Of a DNA stretch of 64,000 nt, positions 42,978 through 50,677 are shown piece after piece. The DNA lies in the NCBI RefSeq assembly GCF_002556635.1, contig NZ_MWMO01000003.1:62001-126000 (forward strand). The letters are read 5' to 3'. The notes below the pieces were generated by a model. It was given only the letters and a program-made list of their open reading frames with translations. It was not told where the DNA came from and did no database searches. Each line of letters opens with the position of its first letter. Within the stretch, counting starts at the first letter, position 1. This DNA is from Novosphingobium sp. PC22D. GTDB taxonomy: Bacteria > Pseudomonadota > Alphaproteobacteria > Sphingomonadales > Sphingomonadaceae. Both the position numbers and the translations under genes were made by a program.

Positions 42978-45677
42978 ATGAGCAAGACCAGCGGATCTTC
43001 GCGCGCGCGAACGCGCGCAACGGCGACGTCGGTCGCCGAAGAAGACAGGCGGTCGGCTCCTCACGCTCAGCCGCCCTCGCAGGGGCGCAGTGCGATCCTC
43101 AAGTCCTTCCTGCCCGGGCGGCTGACCAGCGATCCGTTGCATTTCTTCGTCTCGCCCGAATGGAGCTACATGGCGCCGACCATCGTCGGCGCGCTCGTCG
43201 TGATCGGTGCGATCTCGCGCTCGATACCCGATCCCTTGACGGTGACCCTGGTCGTGCTTGGCGTGGTCGTCACCGCCTGCGCGCCCCAGTTGGCCCGGCT
43301 CGAACAGAGTTTCGGACCGAGTAGCTGGCTGCGCTACCTGGTCATGTTGGCCACGGTCGGGTTGCCGATGGGGCTTACCGGGACGGCCTTCGCGCATTGG
43401 ACGGTGACGACCGGAGCGCTCGACTGGGATGTCTCCGCTCCCGTTCTGGTCGTTCTCGGAATGGTCGCCACGAGCCTGCTCAATGCCCGCATGGTCTCGA
43501 TCATCGCCGCGACCATGGGGCTTTGGATCGGCCCGGCGGTCTATGGCGATTCGTACAAGAGTCTGGTGATCCTCGGCGTTGCCGCGGTCCTGGGGATCAG
43601 GATTGCCATCTGGCACGTGCGCAAGGCCGGGATCGTGGCGATGAACCGTGCCCAGAAAGAACGCGCCCGTGCCCGAGCCGAGGAACTTCTCGCCGAATAC
43701 GAGGCGACCGGGCAGGGCTGGTTCTGGGAGACCGACCGCCGCGGCCTGCTCACCTATATCTCGCCGCGGATCTGCAAGCTGCTCGGCCGCAGGGCGGGCG
43801 ACCTCGTGGGCAAACCGCTGACCGATCTGTTCGAACTCGGCCCCGGGGTGCAGGAGAGCGAGCGTACGCTCGTGTTCCATCTCAACACCCGCTCCTCGTT
43901 CCAGGATCTGCAGGTCAAGGCGGCAACGCGCGAGAAGGACGAGCGCTGGTGGTCGATCACCGGCGCGCCGGTCCACGACCAGTACAAGAACTTCATGGGC
44001 TTTCGCGGCTCGGGCATGGACCTGACCGAGCATCGGCGTTCGCAACGCCACGTCGTGGAACTGGCGCGACTGGATTCGCTGACAAAGCTCGCCAATCGCT
44101 TTCAGATGTCCGAATGGCTCGAGAAGATCCTCGGCGCGCCGCGGGCGGAGGACAGATCCTGCGCCGTCTTCCTGCTCGACCTCGATCGCTTCAAGCAGGT
44201 GAACGACACCATGGGGCACCCGGCGGGCGACGCCTTGCTCAAGCAGGTCGCCGACCGGCTGCGTTCGGCGGTCGGCGATGCGGGTCGGGTGGGACGCCTC
44301 GGCGGAGACGAGTTCCAGGTCCTGCTCCACGGGCGCGCGCCGCGCGACGATCTCGAGCATCTCGCCAGGCGGATCATCGAGACGCTCTCGCAGCCCTATT
44401 CGATCGATGGCAGCCGCGTGAGCATCGGTGCATCGCTCGGCATCGCGATCTGTCCCGAACACGGCACCACATCCGAAGCGATCATCCGCAATGCCGACCT
44501 CGCGCTCTACGCGGCCAAGGACGGCGGCCGCGGGCGCCACCACGTCTACGCCGAAGACCTGCACACCGACGCGCGCGAGCGTCAGCAGCTCGAGCAGGAT
44601 CTGCGCGACGCGATCGCCCAGGGCGGCCTCGAGCTCGCCTACCAGCCGCAAGTGCGCGTAACCACCGAGAAGATCACCGGCTTCGAGGCGCTGCTGCGCT
44701 GGAACCACCCCACGCTTGGCTATCTCTCGCCCGCCAAGTTCGTGCCGATCGCCGAGGATGCCGGCCTCATCACGGCGATGGGCGAATGGGCGCTGCGCAC
44801 CGCCTGCCGTGACCTCGCCGGCTGGCCGCGCGAGGTGCGCGTGGCAGTCAACGTATCGCCGCTCCAGTTCGCCAACCCGTTGCTGCCCGCCATCGTCACC
44901 AGCGCGATCGCGGGCGCCGGGATCGAGGCCTCGCGGCTGGAACTCGAGATCACCGAGAGCGTCTTCCTCAACGACGACAAGTCGACCGAGGCGATGTTCG
45001 CCGCGCTCAAGGGCGTGGGAGTGCGTCTGGCGCTTGACGACTTCGGCACGGGCTATTCCTCGCTCGGCTATCTGAAGAAGGCGCCGTTCGACAAGATCAA
45101 GATCGACCAGAGCTTCGTGCGCGGCGCGACCGTCGAGGCCAACCGCAATCGCGCGATCATCTCGTCGATCGTGAGCCTGGCCGAAGCGCTCGGCATGGAA
45201 ACGACCGCGGAAGGCGTGGAGACTTTCGACGAACTCGATCTCATCCGCACGCTGGGATGCAGCCACATCCAGGGCTTCATCTACGAACGCCCCCTCAATG
45301 CCGCGGCCGCGAGCGCGCGGCTGGCCTCGGGTCTCACCGCGGTGGCGCGCGGACCCCAATCAGCCCGCGCGCCCCGCCAGACGATGCTGCGCAAGGTCGT
45401 GCTCGCCTACGGACCGAAGGAATACGCCGGAACGATCCGCAACATCTCGCGGACCGGCGCGATGATCGAGGGCATCTGGAATGTGCCGGTGGGCACCGTC
45501 TTCTCGGTGCGTCTGGCCGACGACTACGTCGTCCAGGCGACGGCGAGGTGGTGCAAGGAAGACCGCATGGGCATGCAGTTCGCCCTGCCGCTCGAGCTCG
45601 ACGAGGCGGGCGGTGTGAGCTTCGTTCCGCCCAAGCCCGGCAAGGTACAGCCACCGCCGCTGCGCAAGGTTGGCTGA
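42978..45677 (+). CDS. PAS-GGDEF-EAL-PilZ cyclic-di-GMP protein
   Basis: 899 residues. About six membrane helices in the first ~220 residues form a putative sensor. A PAS domain (TDRRGLLTYISPRICKLLGR, to ~350) precedes a GGDEF domain with intact GGDEF at residues 442-446, then an EAL domain with EALLRW at 570-575, LEITES and DDFGTGYSSL. A C-terminal PilZ-like domain (~802-880, NISRTGAM) follows. Canonical motifs in both enzyme domains suggest a bifunctional cyclase-phosphodiesterase. The PilZ RxxxR motif is irregular (R-x4-R). Divergent from the reductase gene. Confidence 0.9.
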   Translation: MSKTSGSSRARTRATATSVAEEDRRSAPHAQPPSQGRSAILKSFLPGRLTSDPLHFFVSPEWSYMAPTIVGALVVIGAISRSIPDPLTVTLVVLGVVVTACAPQLARLEQSFGPSSWLRYLVMLATVGLPMGLTGTAFAHWTVTTGALDWDVSAPVLVVLGMVATSLLNARMVSIIAATMGLWIGPAVYGDSYKSLVILGVAAVLGIRIAIWHVRKAGIVAMNRAQKERARARAEELLAEYEATGQGWFWETDRRGLLTYISPRICKLLGRRAGDLVGKPLTDLFELGPGVQESERTLVFHLNTRSSFQDLQVKAATREKDERWWSITGAPVHDQYKNFMGFRGSGMDLTEHRRSQRHVVELARLDSLTKLANRFQMSEWLEKILGAPRAEDRSCAVFLLDLDRFKQVNDTMGHPAGDALLKQVADRLRSAVGDAGRVGRLGGDEFQVLLHGRAPRDDLEHLARRIIETLSQPYSIDGSRVSIGASLGIAICPEHGTTSEAIIRNADLALYAAKDGGRGRHHVYAEDLHTDARERQQLEQDLRDAIAQGGLELAYQPQVRVTTEKITGFEALLRWNHPTLGYLSPAKFVPIAEDAGLITAMGEWALRTACRDLAGWPREVRVAVNVSPLQFANPLLPAIVTSAIAGAGIEASRLELEITESVFLNDDKSTEAMFAALKGVGVRLALDDFGTGYSSLGYLKKAPFDKIKIDQSFVRGATVEANRNRAIISSIVSLAEALGMETTAEGVETFDELDLIRTLGCSHIQGFIYERPLNAAAASARLASGLTAVARGPQSARAPRQTMLRKVVLAYGPKEYAGTIRNISRTGAMIEGIWNVPVGTVFSVRLADDYVVQATARWCKEDRMGMQFALPLELDEAGGVSFVPPKPGKVQPPPLRKVG

Positions 45678-45708
45678 CAGCCTCGCGAAGCGCTGCTAAC
45701 GGCGCTTC

Positions 45709-47526
45709 ATGACCGAACTCTCGCAGATCCGCAATTTCAGCATTATTGCACACATCGACCACGGCAAGTCGACCCTCGCCGACCGGCTGATCCAGCTCAC
45801 CGGCGGCCTCACCGAGCGCGAGATGTCCGCGCAAGTGCTTGATAACATGGATATCGAGCGCGAGCGCGGGATCACCATCAAGGCCCAGACGGTGCGGCTG
45901 AACTACACCGCCAAGGACGGCCAGACCTACGAACTCAACCTCATGGACACGCCCGGCCACGTCGATTTCGCCTACGAGGTCTCGCGCAGCCTCGCCGCCT
46001 GCGAGGGCGCGCTGCTGGTGGTCGACGCCGCGCAGGGGGTCGAGGCGCAGACGCTCGCCAACGTCTACCAGTCGATCGAGCACGATCACGAGATCGTCCC
46101 CGTCATCAACAAGATCGACCTGCCCGCCGCCGAGCCCGACAAGGTCAAGGCCGAGATCGAGGACATCATCGGCATCGACGCCAGCGACGCGGTGCTCACC
46201 AGCGCCAAGTCGGGCATCGGCATCGAGGACGTGCTCGAGGCGGTGGTCCGGCGCATCCCGCCGCCGCAGGGCGACCGCGACGCGCCGCTGAAGGCCATGC
46301 TCGTCGATTCCTGGTACGACCCCTACCTCGGCGTCGTCATCCTCGTGCGGGTGATGGACGGGGTGATCAGGAAGGGCCTGCAGGTCCGCTTCATGCAGGG
46401 CGGCACCGACCACCTGATCGACCGCGTCGGCTGCATGACGCCCAAGCGCATCGACCTGCCCGAGATCGGCCCGGGCGAGATCGGCTTCATCACCGCGCAG
46501 ATCAAGGAAGTGGAGCACGCCAAGGTCGGCGACACCATCACCACCACCAAGAACGGCGCCGCCAAGCCGCTGCCCGGCTACAAGGAAGTGCAGCCGGTGG
46601 TGTTCTGCGGCCTGTTCCCGGTCGACGCGGCGGACTTCGACAAGCTGCGCGAATCGATCGGCAAGCTGCGCCTCAACGACGCCAGCTTCAGCTACGAGAC
46701 CGAAAGCAGCGCGGCGCTCGGCTTCGGCTTCCGCTGCGGCTTCCTGGGGCTGCTCCACCTCGAGATCATCCAGGAGCGGCTGACCCGCGAATACGACATC
46801 GACCTCATCACCACCGCGCCCAGCGTCGTCTACCGCATCCAGCTCAACAAGAGCAAAACCGACGACGCGCGCGAGATCCTGCTGCACAACCCCGCCGACT
46901 ACCCCGATCCCAGCCGCATCGCCCAGATCGACGAGCCGTGGATCAAGGCGACGATCTACACGCCGGACGAATACCTCGGGCCGATCCTCAAGCTGTGCCA
47001 GGACCGGCGCGGCATCCAGCGCGACCTTACCTACGTCGGCGGCCGCGCCCAGGCTACCTACGAGCTGCCGCTCAACGAAGTGGTGTTCGACTTCTACGAC
47101 AGGCTGAAGTCGATCTCGCGAGGCTACGCCAGCTTCGACTACGAGCAGATCGGCTTGCGCGAAGGCGACCTCGTGAAGATGAGCATCCTCGTCAACAACG
47201 AGCCGGTCGACGCGCTCTCGATGATCGTCCACCGCTCGGTCGCCGAAAGCCGCGGTCGCCACATGTGCGAGCGCCTCAAGGACCTCATCCCGCGCCACCT
47301 GTTCAAGATCCCGATACAAGCCGCGATCGGCGGCAAGGTCGTCGCCCGCGAGACGATCAGCGCCATGCGCAAGGACGTCACCGCCAAGTGCTACGGCGGC
47401 GACATCACCCGCAAGAAGAAGCTCCTCGAGAAGCAGAAGAAGGGCAAGGCGAAGATGCGCGAGTACGGGAATGTGAGCATCCCGCAGGAGGCGTTTATTG
47501 CCGCCTTGCGCATGGGGGAGGAGTGA
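45709..47526 (+). CDS. lepA: Elongation factor 4 (LepA)
   Basis: 605 residues, the back-translocating ribosomal GTPase. G1 AHIDHGKST, switch [14 protein letters not shown] and SAKSG are at the expected positions. The EF-G-like domains 3 and 5 and the LepA-specific C-terminal domain ([17 protein letters not shown]) are complete and end [12 protein letters not shown]. It begins 31 nt after the GGDEF/EAL gene. The accessory region starts directly after it. Confidence 0.96.
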   Translation: MTELSQIRNFSIIAHIDHGKSTLADRLIQLTGGLTEREMSAQVLDNMDIERERGITIKAQTVRLNYTAKDGQTYELNLMDTPGHVDFAYEVSRSLAACEGALLVVDAAQGVEAQTLANVYQSIEHDHEIVPVINKIDLPAAEPDKVKAEIEDIIGIDASDAVLTSAKSGIGIEDVLEAVVRRIPPPQGDRDAPLKAMLVDSWYDPYLGVVILVRVMDGVIRKGLQVRFMQGGTDHLIDRVGCMTPKRIDLPEIGPGEIGFITAQIKEVEHAKVGDTITTTKNGAAKPLPGYKEVQPVVFCGLFPVDAADFDKLRESIGKLRLNDASFSYETESSAALGFGFRCGFLGLLHLEIIQERLTREYDIDLITTAPSVVYRIQLNKSKTDDAREILLHNPADYPDPSRIAQIDEPWIKATIYTPDEYLGPILKLCQDRRGIQRDLTYVGGRAQATYELPLNEVVFDFYDRLKSISRGYASFDYEQIGLREGDLVKMSILVNNEPVDALSMIVHRSVAESRGRHMCERLKDLIPRHLFKIPIQAAIGGKVVARETISAMRKDVTAKCYGGDITRKKKLLEKQKKGKAKMREYGNVSIPQEAFIAALRMGEE

Positions 47527-47540
47527 AGGCGCCTAAGCGA

Positions 47541-47643
47541 CGTTCGCAAAGCGAACGGTAGCTTGGAAGCCGGTCCGCGCAGCGGATTACCCGACCCGGC
47601 CGGCCTCGCCGCAGGCGAGGTTCGACGGCGTGGCTTCGCCACG
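47541..47643. repeat. Row of four short hairpins with 3-nt loops
   Basis: Four perfect stem-loops follow each other: CGTTCGC-aaa-GCGAACG (47541-47557), TCCGC-gca-GCGGA (47574-47586), CCTCGCC-gca-GGCGAGG (47604-47620) and CGTGGC-ttc-GCCACG (47629-47643). Each has a 5-7 bp stem, and starts are 25-33 nt apart. They lie just behind lepA. From 47644 to 47894 I see no gene; base composition drops toward the AT-rich island. Confidence 0.65.
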
Positions 47644-47894
47644 ACGGAAAGGCCGGAAGGCGGAACAGAAGCAAAAATAGAAAATGCGAGGGCCATCGCC
47701 CTCGCGCTCCCAATAATGAGTGCTTAATGCTTAAGCAGCGTCTTGGCTAAGACCCGTTATTTCGACGAATAGGTGCTGCGCAAGCGGCGAAACGTCACTG
47801 TCGATCTATGCCGCAATGCCGTTGCCGTGCCGATCCGCTACACGTTTCTGGACGGTCGCCGCATTTCACGGCGAAAAGCAATGACTTCAAAACT

Positions 47895-48512
47895 TCAAAC
47901 GTAGGGATCTGACTTTAAGCGCTCGTCAATTCTGAAAGCCATTTCATACATGATGTCGTAAACAGCTGACTCAAAACTGCGATAATAAGAAATCTCAGAG
48001 ACAATATCTCGCTTTCCGTGTGCGATTTTGTTTCGTCTATGTACTAATGTCGAGATCTTCACCTTGTGATCATATAAAGCATCGATATTAATATCGGCAT
48101 CTTCGAGCAATGTTTTTAGTACATTGGGCCATAAATTTGACTTCGTATCAACTTCGGGAAATTCCGGCGAAGCGCTATCAAATTCGGCAGAAAAATTTTC
48201 GATTTGTTTTAAAAATGGTTCAATTTCGAGCGTTCGCAGCTTCTTCAATTTTTTCCCTAAAGCAAATACACGTGTTTTTAGTGGAAGGCTACCACACTGC
48301 ACAATTGCCCTCGTTGCATAATCATAAAAGATTGTAAGTGAGGTCTTTGAGAAGCCTTCATAATGTGCATATAAAAGTGCCCAAGAAGCTCTGAGTAGAA
48401 CGTCTTTTTGGACATCGCTTATATCTCTTCTTGCCAGCAACAGCTTTAATGATCCAAGCTCTGCCTCGCGCCAACTCAAATCATCTGTGATTACATCAAG
48501 CGGGGGCCTCAT
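47895..48512 (-). CDS. HEPN-domain nuclease, MAE_28990/MAE_18760 type
   Basis: 205 residues, mostly helical. The N-terminal WALLYAHYEGF (residues 44-54) and the HEPN catalytic motif RNKIAH (R-x4-H, residues 160-165) place it in the MAE_28990/MAE_18760-like HEPN family of predicted RNases. It overlaps the upstream DUF262 gene by 17 nt, so translation is coupled; AGGAG lies 10 nt before its ATG. The gene is much more AT-rich than its surroundings. HEPN toxins cut tRNA or mRNA in several defence systems; the target here is unknown. A longer frame to 48698 would run far into the partner gene and is unlikely. Confidence 0.8.
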   Translation of the reverse strand: MRPPLDVITDDLSWREAELGSLKLLLARRDISDVQKDVLLRASWALLYAHYEGFSKTSLTIFYDYATRAIVQCGSLPLKTRVFALGKKLKKLRTLEIEPFLKQIENFSAEFDSASPEFPEVDTKSNLWPNVLKTLLEDADINIDALYDHKVKISTLVHRRNKIAHGKRDIVSEISYYRSFESAVYDIMYEMAFRIDERLKSDPYV

Positions 48513-49578
48513 CACTGAGGTGCTCCTGCACAACTTGAATCCTCTGTTGTAATTTGGCGATAGTATTGGCGCCTGGGCCCGTGGCGTTTTTAAAACCTTC
48601 GCTTTCAAAAGCAGATTGCAGGCGCGATAAGAGGTCTTCGGCCGCGATGCTGCGGAGTTCGTCGTATCGCTCGACAAATGCCACGCAAACCGCTTCATAG
48701 TACGCGGGGGCTAGGCGTCCCGTCGCTTCACCATGCGAATTGAATCGAGTAAATGCTTGATCGCCTAGTTTCGTAGAAATCACGGCAAAAGTTCTCTCGA
48801 ATAGCGATGTCATGGCATCATGGTCAAATTCGGACCGTTCGAAGAGGATATCTTCCATATATCCATCAAGCCACTCTTCGATATTTCCTTTGAAGGTATC
48901 GCGGGAGTTCATCAGCGCGAAGAATCTAAGAACCAGCTCTTCATTTGCTCTCTGTTCCACCATTGTCGCAGGAAGGCGCGCCGTGGCAGTGACGAAGCTT
49001 TCCACCTGAGCAAGGGATTGCAGAAGTTCGTAAAATTCTGCTCCGCCGCCCACCATTCTCGAAGAACAATTTCGAATCTCTTGGGCAGATAATAAGGAAC
49101 CGCCGGTATTGAGCCTTTTAAACAGCTCATACTTCACGAAAGCGTCACCAGATCTGTTAATAATGGTGGCCCTAATCGGCGTTCTTTTGATTTTGAGCCG
49201 TGTGACGGTATCAATAGTCTTCATGGTTTTGCCGTTTAGGCCACGGATAAAGTCACATCCTTCGAGGACCAGCTCGGGCTGGTCAATGGCTTCATGATCA
49301 AGAAATTGAAGAACTGAACTGGTGCGCTGCAAGCCATCAATCAACTCGAGAATGCCAGTTTCATTTTCAATTAAAAAGATTGGCGGAATAGGTAAGCCCA
49401 TGATGATTGACTCGATGAGCCGTGACCTCTGCTCGTTCGACCATCGGAACAATCTTTGATATTCTGGTCGAATAACGACCTCAGCATCACGATGCAGATT
49501 GAGAAGCTCGCCAAAAGAGAAATCCACTGCTGTAGTGCGGATTTCTCGCTCATGAATGTTTTCGTGGTTATCAGTCAA
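48496..49578 (-). CDS. DUF262 (GmrSD-N/ParB-like) protein
   Basis: 360 residues. Conserved DUF262 features: PEYQRLFRW (38-46), SIIMGLPIPPIFL (58-69), the DGLQR motif (81-85) and FKRLNTGG (153-160). DUF262 is the N-terminal domain of the GmrSD type IV restriction enzyme and related to ParB/Srx NTPase-nuclease folds; it probably binds nucleotides and DNA or acts as sensor. The C-terminal half lacks an HNH or DUF1524 domain, so this protein does not carry the usual GmrSD nuclease; the HEPN partner may supply it. Start TTG49578 after GAGGG. AT-rich, like its partner. Confidence 0.82.
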   Translation of the reverse strand: MTDNHENIHEREIRTTAVDFSFGELLNLHRDAEVVIRPEYQRLFRWSNEQRSRLIESIIMGLPIPPIFLIENETGILELIDGLQRTSSVLQFLDHEAIDQPELVLEGCDFIRGLNGKTMKTIDTVTRLKIKRTPIRATIINRSGDAFVKYELFKRLNTGGSLLSAQEIRNCSSRMVGGGAEFYELLQSLAQVESFVTATARLPATMVEQRANEELVLRFFALMNSRDTFKGNIEEWLDGYMEDILFERSEFDHDAMTSLFERTFAVISTKLGDQAFTRFNSHGEATGRLAPAYYEAVCVAFVERYDELRSIAAEDLLSRLQSAFESEGFKNATGPGANTIAKLQQRIQVVQEHLSDEAPA

Positions 49579-49667
49579 TTTAAGGGTGCCCTCTAGGAAC
49601 TGATATGCACGCTACATGCTGGTTCGTGGGTCAGCAATATCTTGTCGATGGATTTAATGCGCTCACA

Positions 49668-49823
49668 TTACAGATCGTGCGCGCCTATCGCTTGCCTCTC
49701 TTCCATCCCCCGTTCCTCATCGCACGGCACCGTGACTTCGTGCGTCACTGCGTCGCCGGGCTTGCCTTGCGCGTAGTCTAGGGCTTCGGTGAGGCCCTGC
49801 CGGATGTTGTCGCATGCGCTCAT
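49668..49823 (-). pseudogene. Truncated antitoxin-like fragment
   Basis: 51 residues. MSACDNIRQGLTEALDYAQG followed by HEVTVP matches, from memory, the start of short helix-turn-helix antitoxins (xxSIxxGLxEALxYAxGxxxxxxxHxVxVP). In those proteins a DNA-binding helix-turn-helix follows; here the frame ends after an unrelated acidic tail, so the HTH is lost. No toxin gene is adjacent. Confidence 0.45.
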
Positions 49824-50182
49824 GGCAGGCAAATTCTGCATATCTGCCCTCAAGTCAACGCGGGATAGGCCGCAAATGGCGGCGTCAGGTAAAGGCCGTT
49901 TCCCGCTTGCGGGAGGGGTTTGGGGGGGGGGGTGGCGCAACGCGGTGATGGCCCATCCCGCTGCGACTAGGCTCACCTGCGGTTCGCCAAATCTCGCTGC
50001 CCTCCCGCAGGCGGGAGGGCGAGGGTTGAGCGCAAAGGCTCGGCTCCGCGCCAAGCACCCGGGAGCGCGAGGGTAATAACCCTCGCATAACCCCTTCCTT
50101 CCCCTTCACTTCTCTGCCCGATCCTCATCCCAAGGCATCGTGTACCCCTTCTTGTCCTCGCGGTGGCTGCGCTGGTTCGCCT

Positions 50183-50484
50183 CTACAGGCGGCGGGTTTC
50201 GGGGCTCATGCTGTCGTGCTGGGCCTTGCGCATGCGGTCGATCCTGGCGTCGATCGAGGCAAGGACCGCGTCGTTGTACACGCGGCGGGTGCCGACGAGC
50301 TTTCCGTACGAATACACCGGCACCTCGATGCCGTGGATCGCGCGTGACCCAAAGTGCCGATTTGCCGCGCGCAGATCGGACGGGGACGATATTCTCCAGC
50401 CGTCGTGGCGCTGGCAGCGGCGCGGGACGGGGGTGAAGGCGGGCAGGGTGCGGGTCGACCTGGGGTGCGGGCGGTCACGATCAT
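50183..50484 (-). pseudogene. Remnant of a sphingomonad terminase-small-subunit-like gene
   Basis: The minus strand from ATG50484 begins MIVTARTP, then a frameshift leads into TLPAFTPVPRRCQRHDGW. After about 16 unrelated codons it continues RAIHGIEVPVYSYGKLVGTR and RVYNDAVLASIDARIDRMRK, ending at the stop 50183-50185. From memory these are the N- and C-terminal blocks of a helix-turn-helix, terminase-small-subunit-like family common in sphingomonads, whose full length holds an HTH region between them. The middle is missing, so this is a deletion plus frameshift derivative. The rest of 49824-50677 holds GC-rich inverted motifs and an 11-G run (49922-49932) but no intact gene I can support. Confidence 0.55.
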
Positions 50485-50677
50485 CGGCGGGCTCTCCGGT
50501 GCGGAAAGCCGGGGCGGATGCCGCGCGGGGTGCGGGCAGGAGAACGGTTTCGCCGCGCCCGGCGCCCCAGCCGCGCGGGCCCCGGGGCCTGCTGTGACAT
50601 AGTTCACATTGAACGACTCGGCCGGATTTGGCATGACAGGTTCAGGGAAAACGGGGTTTCTACTGGAGGGAATGCCG

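Noticed and set aside
42939..45359. 806-codon open frame antisense to the GGDEF/EAL gene
   Set aside because: Shadow of a clearly coding plus-strand gene with all expected motifs.
47391..47713. Minus-strand ORFs over the hairpin row after lepA
   Set aside because: Their sequence is the translation of the hairpins and the lepA 3' end; no family or ribosome binding site.
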